A stretch of 64,000 bases of DNA, from the NCBI RefSeq assembly GCF_004834005.1, contig NZ_STFF01000009.1, positions 26,649 through 90,648 of the forward strand, read 5' to 3'. The DNA comes from Niastella caeni (GTDB lineage: Bacteria; Bacteroidota; Bacteroidia; Chitinophagales; Chitinophagaceae). Below, in pieces: positions 1 through 7,731 of this stretch (within the stretch, counting starts at the first letter, position 1; every line of letters begins with the position of its first letter). A program made the position numbers and the translations under genes. The notes below the pieces were generated by a model. That model did not search any database. It was not told where the DNA came from and worked only from the letters and a program-made list of their open reading frames with translations.

Positions 1-69
1 TAGCTATATAATTTACAACAAACCGCCCATTAAATTAGATTATATTCAAAAATGGGCCAAATATGACCA

Positions 70-100
70 TTGGAGTGGATAAATTTTAATAATACCTTTG
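70..100 (+). promoter_or_regulatory. Bacteroidota-type promoter of pckA
   Basis: TACCTTTG at 93-100 matches the Bacteroidota -7 consensus TAnnTTTG, and a TTGG at 70-73 sits about 19 bases upstream in the -33 position. The predicted transcription start near 107 leaves a leader of roughly 20 bases before the pckA ATG at 126. This is a motif match only. Confidence 0.55.
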
Positions 101-125
101 AATCACAAAACAAACAAACGCTTGT

Positions 126-1730
126 ATGTCATTATCAACTATTGCAATCCCAACGAAAGGACTTGAGGAGCTGGGGCTTCACTCAACCAACGCATTGCAT
201 TACCAGTTATCTGCTGAAGAACTGGTGCAAGACACCTTACGGTTAAACCAGGGCGAACTGAACAACACCGGGGCATTAGTAGTTAAAACAGGAGAATTCA
301 CCGGTCGTAGTCCGAAAGACAAGTTCATTGTAAAGGATGAGATCACCGCCGACTCCGTACACTGGAATGAATTTAATATCCCACTGGATGAAAAATATTT
401 TCACTGCATTCGAAAACAAATTCTTGATTACCTGAATGCACAACCTGAGGTATGGGTGCGCGACTCCTATGCCTGTGCTGAACCCACCTATCGGTTGAAC
501 ATCCGGGTAATAAACGATAACCCCTGGAGCAACCTGTTTGCCAATAACATGTTCCTGCGTCCTGATGAAGAAGAGCTGGAGCACTTCACCCCCGACTGGC
601 ATATACTGGCAGCGCCCGGTTTAAAACTGGATGCTAAAGAATGCGGCGTTCGCCAGCACAATGCAGCAGTGATCAGTTTTAAACACCGCACCATTTTAAT
701 TGCCGGCAGCGGTTATACCGGCGAGATCAAGAAAGGTATTTTTTCTATCCTGAATTATATTTTACCACACGACAACGGTGTTTTGAGCATGCACTGCTCT
801 GCCAACCTGGGTAAAGATGGCGATACGGCCCTGTTCTTTGGCTTGAGCGGAACCGGTAAAACCACCCTGAGCGCCGACCCCGAACGTAAATTGATTGGTG
901 ATGACGAGCACGGCTGGAACGACCACAGCGTATTTAATTTTGAAGGCGGTTGCTATGCCAAGTGTATTGACCTGAGCGCCGAAAAAGAACCGGCTATTTA
1001 TGGCGCCATTCATGGTGGTGCGCTGGTAGAGAACACCACTTTCCACCCCGGCACCAGCGTTATTGATTTTTCTAACAAAACAATTACTGAAAATACACGG
1101 GTTTCGTATCCGTTAAATTATATCTGTAATGCGGTTGAACCGTCAATAGGCGGTATACCCGAAAATATTTTCTTCCTCACCTGTGACGCATACGGCGTTT
1201 TACCTCCCGTATCAAAACTGACGCCGGAACAGGCCATGTACCAGTTCATTTCTGGTTACACAGCAAAAGTAGCGGGAACGGAAGCCGGCGTTACTGAACC
1301 CAAATCAACATTCAGTGCCTGCTTTGGCGCTCCCTTTTTACCCCTTCACCCCGGCCATTACGCAGGTATGCTGGGCGAGAAGCTGAAAAAGCATAACGTA
1401 AAAGTATGGCTTATCAACACCGGCTGGACCGGCGGCGCCTATGGAACGGGTAACCGGATGAAACTGGCGTATACCCGCGCTATGATCAGCGCAGCCCTGT
1501 CTTGTGAATTAGATCAGGTGGGATATGAATATCATCCGGTATTCGGTATGGCTGTACCAACCAGTTGTGCCGGTGTACCCGCGAATATCTTAAACCCGCG
1601 GAATACCTGGGCCGATACAGCGGCTTACGACAAAGCTGCCGAAAACCTGGCTAAGCAGTTCATAACCAATTTTGAGAAGTATGCATCGGGTGTTACGCCG
1701 GAAGTACTGGCAGCGGCCCCCAAAATATAG
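126..1730 (+). CDS. pckA: Phosphoenolpyruvate carboxykinase (ATP)
   Basis: This cytosolic enzyme interconverts oxaloacetate plus ATP with phosphoenolpyruvate, CO2 and ADP, the entry step of gluconeogenesis. At 534 residues it has the family's usual length. The phosphate-binding loop GLSGTGKTT lies at about residues 239-247, and the metal/nucleotide motif IGDDEHGW begins near residue 257, followed by FNFEGGCYAKC. The N-terminal stretch with TGRSPKDKF is also typical of the ATP-dependent type rather than the GTP-dependent type. The start at 126 is supported by the promoter just upstream. It appears monocistronic, with a strong hairpin about 95 bases after the stop. Confidence 0.97.
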   Translation: MSLSTIAIPTKGLEELGLHSTNALHYQLSAEELVQDTLRLNQGELNNTGALVVKTGEFTGRSPKDKFIVKDEITADSVHWNEFNIPLDEKYFHCIRKQILDYLNAQPEVWVRDSYACAEPTYRLNIRVINDNPWSNLFANNMFLRPDEEELEHFTPDWHILAAPGLKLDAKECGVRQHNAAVISFKHRTILIAGSGYTGEIKKGIFSILNYILPHDNGVLSMHCSANLGKDGDTALFFGLSGTGKTTLSADPERKLIGDDEHGWNDHSVFNFEGGCYAKCIDLSAEKEPAIYGAIHGGALVENTTFHPGTSVIDFSNKTITENTRVSYPLNYICNAVEPSIGGIPENIFFLTCDAYGVLPPVSKLTPEQAMYQFISGYTAKVAGTEAGVTEPKSTFSACFGAPFLPLHPGHYAGMLGEKLKKHNVKVWLINTGWTGGAYGTGNRMKLAYTRAMISAALSCELDQVGYEYHPVFGMAVPTSCAGVPANILNPRNTWADTAAYDKAAENLAKQFITNFEKYASGVTPEVLAAAPKI

Positions 1731-1823
1731 TTCGTCGTTTTTGTTTTAGTTTCAGATATTTTAATGATATTAGTTTGCTTTTTTAACAAAAAGCATTCGG
1801 TCTCAACGATTACTTTGCCATAG

Positions 1824-1856
1824 AAAAGGTTGTCTCATAAAATGGGACAACCTTTT
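1824..1856. terminator. Hairpin terminator after pckA
   Basis: A stem of up to 15 pairs (1824-1838 with 1842-1856, one G-T wobble) and an AAA loop carries A-rich and T-rich ends, so it could act in both directions. It lies about 95 bases downstream of the pckA stop codon. Confidence 0.7.
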
Positions 1857-1984
1857 ATCGTTTATGTAGTACCCCTGATTTTCATAAATTTTTAGGAAAA
1901 TGTTTACGCAACTTTGCATTAAGTTGCTGCTGTGAAAAAGCCCTTCCTCCCGGTGATTGCATAACCCTGGCGGGGAAACCAATT

Positions 1985-2521
1985 ATGATCAAAGCCGTTA
2001 TTTCATTATTACTTTTGTGTGTTCCCGTTATACAAACGAACAATCTCATTCCCTGGAGTGCGTCCCGAAAACTTACCTGGAGCGACTTTAAGGGAAATCC
2101 TGATCCGCACTCGACCAACGCTGCGCTTACCAGCAGTAATATCAATATTGAATTTGGCTACGACGACAAAGGTTTTCAATATTCCATCAAATGCAGCTTC
2201 GACCCAAACAGGTCGTGGGTACGAATAAAGAATAACGACGTACTGGCCCATGAACAAGGCCATTTTGATATTGCAGAAATATTTGCCCGCAGGTTGAATA
2301 AGCTTATGAAAGCGTACCGCTTCAATGCCAAAACAGCCGGCACCGATGTAAACAAGCTGTATGAAGGCACCATGAAACAACACCGGGAAGCCCAAACACA
2401 ATATGACCAGGAAACCGACTATTCCCGCAACAAAACAAAACAGGAAGAATGGTTGAAAAAGATCACGGGTGACCTAAATTCCCTGGAAGGGTTTGCCCAA
2501 TACCAGAATAATAATAATTAA
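1985..2521 (+). CDS. DUF922-type secreted zinc-protease-like protein
   Basis: A 178-residue protein with an N-terminal hydrophobic signal segment (about residues 1-18), so probably exported. The core resembles DUF922: a WSASRKLTWSDFKG opening, then HEQGHFDIAE at about residues 89-98. HEQGH is an HExxH zinc-binding motif, suggesting a metallopeptidase fold. The C-terminus is rich in Gln, Lys and Asn (YDQETDYSRNKTKQEEW), where further zinc ligands might lie. It converges tail to tail with the next gene, about 9 bases apart. The substrate is unknown. Family assignment is from motif recall and catalysis is inference. Confidence 0.75.
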   Translation: MIKAVISLLLLCVPVIQTNNLIPWSASRKLTWSDFKGNPDPHSTNAALTSSNINIEFGYDDKGFQYSIKCSFDPNRSWVRIKNNDVLAHEQGHFDIAEIFARRLNKLMKAYRFNAKTAGTDVNKLYEGTMKQHREAQTQYDQETDYSRNKTKQEEWLKKITGDLNSLEGFAQYQNNNN

Positions 2522-2530
2522 GGACTTTCA

Positions 2531-4006
2531 TTAATAACAAGTGGAATCTTTCTTCAAAGGTATTTGCTGACCAAACAACGTATTAAACAACAGCGGAAAC
2601 TGGTTCACATTGCTTACACTGTCGTACCACAAATGGTAATCGCGGTTGGGAAGGTATACCGCATTAAAATTAATGAATCGAAAATCTTTACCAGTGCTGT
2701 TCGCGTCGCGATAGCCATGGTCGCTCATCACCATGATAACCGCCCTGCCCTTCGTAGCTGACTGCAATTGTTCAACAAACCGCATGATCCGCTTATTCAC
2801 ATACACAAGGTACTGCAGGTATAATTTGTCTGTTCCCAAAATTCGTTTTCCATCTACTGCCCTGTATGTATCCTGCACTTTACCGGTACTGTCATATAAA
2901 AAGGGTTTATGAGGCATCAGTAAATGCAGGTAGGTGAAAGCAGGGGATTTTTTTCCGGCCGATGCCAGCACCGACTTCATCTGATTCTCGTGGGAGGCCG
3001 CTACCTTTTTGTTTAACCAGCCCGACAGTATACCTACGTTTAAATTATCCTGCGGTTCGCCGAAGATGATCCTCCTGCTAAGCCGGGTATACAACATACC
3101 ACGCGTAATTAATTCAATGTCGTGCGGCTCTATTGAAAATGGGCTACTGGCGTCAATGCCGGCAAAGTCAAAAGGAGAATAGTTATAAATGGAATAATTG
3201 AATTTTTTAAAATATTCACTAACTGCACTATGATTGATCAATGCGGCCAGGTTGGTATAGGTAAATCCATTATTGCGGCCAACAATCGTGGAATCATGAT
3301 AGCGCATGTTTAACAGCGACGACATGGAAAACACCGTGAACGCATAATTGCTTTTTGGCTGTGCACACACATAAAAACCCTGCTGCTTTAAAAATGATTC
3401 AAATGTTGCATTGTTGTAATGGTAGTATTCCTGCAAAGCGGCAGTTCCCATATACTCATCCAGAAGTATTAAATATACATCTGGCCGGGCTACTGTATCT
3501 GCAATAGGAGTAAGGGGTCCAATAGCTACCAGAGGTTTTTTATTTTTTGTTGTAGCAGTTCGCCACAGAACGGTAACGGCATCAAACAAAGTGAGCGTAA
3601 CAAATAATAAACTCAGAAAAGAGGTTAACCTCACAGGCTTTCTTTTCAAAAAGAACAACCCGGCAAAGGTCACCAGGCAGATGAAGGCAAGCACCGGTAT
3701 CAGGGTGCGGAACAATGACCAGTAAAAAAGTGACGGCTTTGCAGCAAGCCCATCCTGAAAGGCGCCGAAAAAAAGGTAACAAAAGAACAGCACCGTTACA
3801 AACAATGCCGCTTTGTGTGCATCCCGGTACAATTTGCGGCATATAAAGAACAGCACCCAGGCCACTGCGCTCAATTGTACGATCAGCAGTGCCAGGGATG
3901 ATATTTTTATTAAGCCGAAGAATTCATTATATCCGTGCAGTACAAAAAACAGGATCAGCCACTGGAAATAATAAGGCGCTTTCAGGAATTGTTGGATCTT
4001 TTGCAT
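2531..4006 (-). CDS. Membrane-anchored sulfatase/phosphatase-superfamily hydrolase
   Basis: The first ~150 of 491 residues contain about five hydrophobic segments, and the rest is a soluble domain probably facing the periplasm. That domain shows alkaline-phosphatase-superfamily features: LLDEYMG after the membrane region (metal-ligand Asp/Glu) and MVMSDHGYRD near the C-terminus (the DHG metal site). The arrangement resembles LtaS- or EptA-like enzymes that move phospho- or sulfo-groups on envelope glycans or lipids, but the loop after LLDEY is unlike classical sulfatase CxPxR motifs. The start is 8 bases after the kinase stop, so the two are probably co-transcribed. Substrate is unknown. Confidence 0.7.
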   Translation of the reverse strand: MQKIQQFLKAPYYFQWLILFFVLHGYNEFFGLIKISSLALLIVQLSAVAWVLFFICRKLYRDAHKAALFVTVLFFCYLFFGAFQDGLAAKPSLFYWSLFRTLIPVLAFICLVTFAGLFFLKRKPVRLTSFLSLLFVTLTLFDAVTVLWRTATTKNKKPLVAIGPLTPIADTVARPDVYLILLDEYMGTAALQEYYHYNNATFESFLKQQGFYVCAQPKSNYAFTVFSMSSLLNMRYHDSTIVGRNNGFTYTNLAALINHSAVSEYFKKFNYSIYNYSPFDFAGIDASSPFSIEPHDIELITRGMLYTRLSRRIIFGEPQDNLNVGILSGWLNKKVAASHENQMKSVLASAGKKSPAFTYLHLLMPHKPFLYDSTGKVQDTYRAVDGKRILGTDKLYLQYLVYVNKRIMRFVEQLQSATKGRAVIMVMSDHGYRDANSTGKDFRFINFNAVYLPNRDYHLWYDSVSNVNQFPLLFNTLFGQQIPLKKDSTCY

Positions 4007-4014
4007 ACAAGCTA

Positions 4015-4650
4015 TCAGAACAAACCGTATAACTGGGAATCGATCTTGCGAATGATATCACCGAGGTGTTCATCATTTTCGGGGAACTTATTCTTATCAA
4101 TATCTATCACCAGCAGCGGGCCTTCTTTATAGCCATCGATCCATTTATTGTAGAAGTCGTTAAGGCGTTTCAGGTAATCGAGCCGGATGTTCTCTTCGTA
4201 TTCGCGGCCGCGCTTTTGGATTTGTGCTACCAGGGTGGGCACCGATGCTTTCAGGTAGATGAGCATATCGGGGGGCTGCACCATTGTTTTCAATGTTTCA
4301 AAAAACATGAAATAATTATCAAAATCACGCTTGCTCATTAACCCCATTTCGTGCAGGTTAGGCGCAAAGATGTACGCATCTTCGTAAATGGTGCGGTCCT
4401 GAACGATCGTTTCGGTACCGCGATGAATATCGTTCAACTGCCTGAGCCGGCTGTTGAGGAAATAGATCTGCAGGTTAAAACTCCAGCGAGGCATATCCTC
4501 ATAAAAGTCGAACAGGTAGGGGTTATGGTCTACATCTTCAAACTGGGGTATCCAGCGATAATGTTTACTGAGTAGTTCAGTGAGCGTAGTTTTGCCCGCG
4601 CCGATATTACCCGCCACAGCAATGTGCTTCGGTTTTTTAGTTTTTGCCAT
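4015..4650 (-). CDS. Deoxynucleoside kinase
   Basis: A 211-residue P-loop kinase of the deoxyadenosine/deoxyguanosine kinase type, which phosphorylates deoxynucleosides with ATP in the cytosolic salvage pathway. GNIGAGKTT at residues 14-22 is the phosphate loop. The ERS/DRS-like motif appears as VQDRTIYEDAYIFA, and a lid-type arginine-rich segment is present (KRGREYEENIRLDYL). Length is normal for the family. Downstream on the same strand, 8 bases away, is the membrane hydrolase; upstream is trpS with a gap of about 115 bases. Which deoxynucleoside is preferred cannot be told from sequence alone. Confidence 0.9.
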   Translation of the reverse strand: MAKTKKPKHIAVAGNIGAGKTTLTELLSKHYRWIPQFEDVDHNPYLFDFYEDMPRWSFNLQIYFLNSRLRQLNDIHRGTETIVQDRTIYEDAYIFAPNLHEMGLMSKRDFDNYFMFFETLKTMVQPPDMLIYLKASVPTLVAQIQKRGREYEENIRLDYLKRLNDFYNKWIDGYKEGPLLVIDIDKNKFPENDEHLGDIIRKIDSQLYGLF

Positions 4651-4765
4651 TGTAGAGAGTTCTATTACCTATTTGCTATATCCCGTTTTGCCCCGATCCT
4701 TACGAGACAATCAAAAATTTAAGATATTAATTCTTTCCGGTTTTAAACTGCCTGAACGCTGTTTT

Positions 4766-5773
4766 TTAATAATAATTCAAGCCAACGGCCTCGCGTACCA
4801 CTTTCATGGTAGCCTGAGCGCTGGCCCGGGCTTTTTCGGCGCCCTGGATCATTACTTTTTTAAGGTAACCGGTATCCTGCTGAATAGCTTCTGCTTTATC
4901 GCGGATGGGAGCGATAAATTGTACCATGTCTTCGGCCAATTGTTTTTTCATATCACCATACCTGATGGTACATGCGTTGTAGTTTTCTTCAAACTTCTGA
5001 ACAACATCTGGCGCGCTTACCAGCTTCATCAGCAAAAACAGGTTCTCAATGTAATCGGGTTTGGGGGAGTTGGGTTCCTTGGGACCGCTATCGGTAGTGG
5101 CCTTCATTACTTTTTTACGTATAAGGTCATCGGGGTCGCTGAGGTACAGGGTCGCGTATTGGTTCTCACTCTTGCTCATTTTACCGGCGCCATCAAGGCT
5201 GGGCACTTTTACCAGTTCACTGCCAAAATTAAATGCAACCGGTTCGGGGAACACTTCACCATAACGATGGTTAAAGCGGCCTGCAATATTCCTGGCCATT
5301 TCCAGGTGCTGCTCCTGGTCTTTACCTACGGGTACCAGGTGAGCGCGGTGAAGAAGAATATCAGCGGCTTGTAATACCGGGTAGGTAAGCAAACCAGCAT
5401 TAACGTTCTGCGGTTGCAGGCGAACTTTATCTTTAAAGGTAGGCGTCTTTTCCAGCTCACCAACCATCGACATCATGCCCAGCAACAGGTACAGTTCAGA
5501 CGTTTCATAAACATGGCTCTGGCAATACAGGGCGCTTTTATCGGGGTCGAGACCGCAGGCCAGGTGCTCGGCAAGTACCCGGTGCACGTTATTCTTTAAT
5601 TCTTTCGTATCGGGATGGGTGGTCAATGAATGCAGGTCGGCCAGCATAAAAAAGCAGGGGTATTCATTCTGCATACGCACAAAATTGCGCAAGGCCCCAA
5701 AATAGTTACCCAGGTGTAAAAATCCGGTGGGGCGAATGCCGCCCATGACAATCTCTTTCTTAACACTTTGCAT
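4766..5773 (-). CDS. trpS: Tryptophanyl-tRNA synthetase
   Basis: A class I aminoacyl-tRNA synthetase that charges tRNA-Trp with tryptophan using ATP. The HIGH-type motif is HLGN at residues 20-23 after GGIRPTG, and the KMSKS loop is intact at residues 198-202. At 335 residues it has normal bacterial length. The C-terminus ends ...VVREAVGLNYY, normal for TrpRS. The upstream spacer is repeat-rich. A TATCTTCG at about -20 could be a weak -7 element. No tryptophan attenuator or T-box was seen. Confidence 0.97.
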   Translation of the reverse strand: MQSVKKEIVMGGIRPTGFLHLGNYFGALRNFVRMQNEYPCFFMLADLHSLTTHPDTKELKNNVHRVLAEHLACGLDPDKSALYCQSHVYETSELYLLLGMMSMVGELEKTPTFKDKVRLQPQNVNAGLLTYPVLQAADILLHRAHLVPVGKDQEQHLEMARNIAGRFNHRYGEVFPEPVAFNFGSELVKVPSLDGAGKMSKSENQYATLYLSDPDDLIRKKVMKATTDSGPKEPNSPKPDYIENLFLLMKLVSAPDVVQKFEENYNACTIRYGDMKKQLAEDMVQFIAPIRDKAEAIQQDTGYLKKVMIQGAEKARASAQATMKVVREAVGLNYY

Positions 5774-5789
5774 AAGGAGGGCGAAGATA

Positions 5790-5940
5790 AGAAGAGTTTC
5801 CGGTTTCCAGTTTCCGGGTGCCGGGTTCCAACCTCGCTATATTCCGGCCAACCTGACCATTCACCTTTTTCCTTTGACCATTGACCATCAATTAGCACAT
5901 TTGCACATTAGCATATTGGCATATTGACCTATTTTTGTTT
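5790..5940. repeat. Low-complexity intergenic word repeat
   Basis: The spacer between divergent trpS and gatC is made of short near-repeats: GTTTCCGG / AGTTTCCGG / CCGGGTTCC on one side, then TTGACCATTGACCATC and TTAGCACATTTGCACATTAGC and similar words. The same vocabulary recurs in other spacers of this window (for example 7617-7731, 47603-47732, 63571-63680). No coding potential is evident. Confidence 0.6.
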
Positions 5941-5942
5941 AC

Positions 5943-6239
5943 ATGGAAGTAAATGACGCATTGGTACAGAACCTGGCTAACCTGGCCCGCCTGCAGTTCA
6001 ACGATCAGGAAAAAGAAATAATTAAGCAAGACCTGCAACGAATGATTCATTTTGTCGACAAACTGAATGAATTGAATACGGAGGGGGTGGAACCGCTTTT
6101 ACATATGACAGATGCCATCAATGTGTTGCGTGAAGATGAGGTAAAAGGCTCCATTTCCCGGGAGGAAGCACTGAAAAACGCGCCCGATTCAGACGGAACG
6201 TTCTTTAAAGTGCCCAAGGTTATTAAAAAACAGGAGTAG
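5943..6239 (+). CDS. gatC: Aspartyl/glutamyl-tRNA amidotransferase subunit C
   Basis: GatC is the small subunit of the GatCAB amidotransferase, which converts Glu-tRNA-Gln or Asp-tRNA-Asn to the amidated forms and stabilises GatA. The 98 residues fit the family: an N-terminal helix (VQNLANLARLQFNDQEKEII), a central helical part ending VDKLNELNTEGVEPLLHMTD, then LREDEVKGSISREEALKNAPDSDGTFFKVPKVI, the conserved C-terminal tail. gatA and gatB are not in the window. The next gene starts about 20 bases after the stop, so the pair is likely one operon. Confidence 0.95.
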   Translation: MEVNDALVQNLANLARLQFNDQEKEIIKQDLQRMIHFVDKLNELNTEGVEPLLHMTDAINVLREDEVKGSISREEALKNAPDSDGTFFKVPKVIKKQE

Positions 6240-6259
6240 ACCGGCTTTAAACTTTTTCT

Positions 6260-6964
6260 ATGAATTCGATCATCCATCTCGAAGGGATTCGCAAGAGCTA
6301 CTTTATGGGCAAACAGGAATTGCAGGTGCTGAAAGGCATTGACCTGGATATCCATACTAATGAATATGTAGCCCTCATGGGCCCCTCCGGTTCTGGCAAA
6401 AGTACCCTGATGAACATCCTCGGCTGCCTCGACTCTCCTTCTGCCGGCCGGTATGTATTAAACGGACAGGATGTAAGTAAAATGCCCGACGATAACCTGG
6501 CCGACGTACGGAATAAAGAGATTGGTTTTGTGTTTCAGCAATTCAACCTGCTGCCCCGGCTTACAGCCCTGGAAAATGTTGCCCTGCCGCTGGTTTATGC
6601 AGGGGTTTCGCGAAAACAACGTACCGAAATGGCGATGGATGTGATACAAAAAGTAGGGCTGGAAGACAGAAGCCATCACAAACCAAATGAACTATCAGGC
6701 GGTCAGTGCCAACGGGTGGCCATTGCCCGGGCCCTGGTTAATAACCCTTCCCTCATTTTGGCGGATGAACCTACCGGAAACCTGGATACCAAAACTTCCA
6801 AAGAGATCATGGACATCTTCAGCCAGATACAGGCGGCCGGTAATACCGTAGTGCTGGTTACCCACGAAGAAGATATTGCCCATTATGCCAAACGGATCGT
6901 TCGCCTCCGCGACGGCCTGATAGAAAGCGATAAATTAAAAGAAGAGTTGGTAGGTGCGGGTTAA
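6260..6964 (+). CDS. ABC transporter ATP-binding protein, LolD/MacB type
   Basis: An ATPase subunit of 234 residues. Walker A GPSGSGKST is at residues 41-49, the signature is ELSGGQCQRVAIARAL and Walker B is LILADEPTG, followed by the H-loop VLVTHEEDIA. The FVFQQFNLLPRLTALENVALPL stretch is characteristic of the MacB/LolD/FtsE group, which powers lipoprotein release or efflux through a FtsX-like permease. No permease gene is adjacent. It follows gatC by about 20 bases. A second LolD-like ATPase is encoded at 10499-11149. Confidence 0.93.
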   Translation: MNSIIHLEGIRKSYFMGKQELQVLKGIDLDIHTNEYVALMGPSGSGKSTLMNILGCLDSPSAGRYVLNGQDVSKMPDDNLADVRNKEIGFVFQQFNLLPRLTALENVALPLVYAGVSRKQRTEMAMDVIQKVGLEDRSHHKPNELSGGQCQRVAIARALVNNPSLILADEPTGNLDTKTSKEIMDIFSQIQAAGNTVVLVTHEEDIAHYAKRIVRLRDGLIESDKLKEELVGAG

Positions 6965-6999
6965 GGGAAATGAAAAAGTGGCAGGCGTTCCGGATTCTG

Positions 7000-7054
7000 T
7001 AATTTGCTTTTGGCTTGCGGCTTGAAGCTTGCAGCTCATTCACCATTCACCATC
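7000..7054. repeat. Intergenic GCTTGAAGCTTGCAGCT word element
   Basis: The spacer before the adenosyltransferase contains TTGGCTTGCGGCTTGAAGC, TTGCAGCT and CATTCACCATTCACCATC. Similar words stand at 14641-14692 and 20255-20400. It lies directly in front of the start codon, so it may be part of the leader. Confidence 0.5.
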
Positions 7055-7615
7055 ATGGCACAAAAGATATATACCAAGACCGGCGATAAAGGTTCTACTT
7101 CATTAATTGGCGGAACTAAAGTTCCCAAATCGCACCTGCGTATTGAAGCATACGGAACCGTTGATGAATTAAGCTCATGGATCGGCTTATGCAAAGACCT
7201 GCTCACCGATGAGGCCAGCAGAACGATCCTGCAGGAAGTGCAGGACCGGTTGTTTACCATGAATGCTTCACTGGCCTGCGATCCGGTTAAAGAACCAAAA
7301 ATGCGTATTCCCGACCTGCGGGATGAAGACATTACCCTGCTTGAAAAGGAAATGGACCGCATGAACGAGGTCATTCCACCCATGAAGAGTTTTATATTAC
7401 CGGGAGGGCATCCTACTTTGTCACAATTACACATAACCCGTTGCGTTTGCCGCCGTGCAGAACGATGCTGTGTACGCCTTGAACAGGAAAGCCATGAAGT
7501 CGAAGGCATTATTCTGAAATACCTGAACCGCCTCAGCGATTATTTATTTGTGCTGGCCCGCTATGCCGGACATCTTATGCATGTGGAAGAAATTCCGTGG
7601 AAACCGAGGGTTTAA
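7055..7615 (+). CDS. Corrinoid (cob(I)alamin) adenosyltransferase, PduO type
   Basis: Transfers the 5'-deoxyadenosyl group of ATP to cob(I)alamin, giving coenzyme B12, in the cytosol. The first ATG of the open frame is at 7004, but the family N-terminus KIYTKTGDKGSTSLIGG begins just after the ATG at 7055, which is chosen here (186 residues, normal length). Other PduO-type signatures are RIEAYGTVDELSSWIGL, LPGG(H)PTLSQLHITRCVCRRAER and LNRLSDYLFVLARY. It is relevant to the two cobalamin riboswitches further on: the cell uses B12 but also keeps B12-independent enzymes. Confidence 0.94.
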   Translation: MAQKIYTKTGDKGSTSLIGGTKVPKSHLRIEAYGTVDELSSWIGLCKDLLTDEASRTILQEVQDRLFTMNASLACDPVKEPKMRIPDLRDEDITLLEKEMDRMNEVIPPMKSFILPGGHPTLSQLHITRCVCRRAERCCVRLEQESHEVEGIILKYLNRLSDYLFVLARYAGHLMHVEEIPWKPRV

Positions 7616-7616
7616 T

Positions 7617-7731
7617 TAGCAAATTTGAAAATTAGCAAATCCCGACTAAAGTAGGGACAAGTTGTGCAAATGATAGCTGGGCAGGCGTGTATCCCTCGTT
7701 GCCTTGTTTCCTCGTTGCCTTTTTGCCTTCT
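7617..7731. repeat. Composite intergenic repeat: hairpin element plus octamer array
   Basis: From left to right the spacer holds TTAGCAAATTTGAAAATTAG, the element CCCGACTAAAGTAGGGAC followed by AAGTTGTGCAAAT (7641-7671), and then tandem CCTYRTTG octamers (about 7694-7731: CCTCGTTG, CCTTGTTT, CCTCGTTG, CCTTTTTG). It separates the convergent adenosyltransferase and KAP genes, so it may serve as a terminator region. Confidence 0.65.

Noticed and set aside
4580..5374. 264-codon plus-strand open frame opposite trpS
   Set aside because: It lies antisense to the intact trpS and dNK genes, has no recognisable domain, and is explained by codon bias of the true genes.
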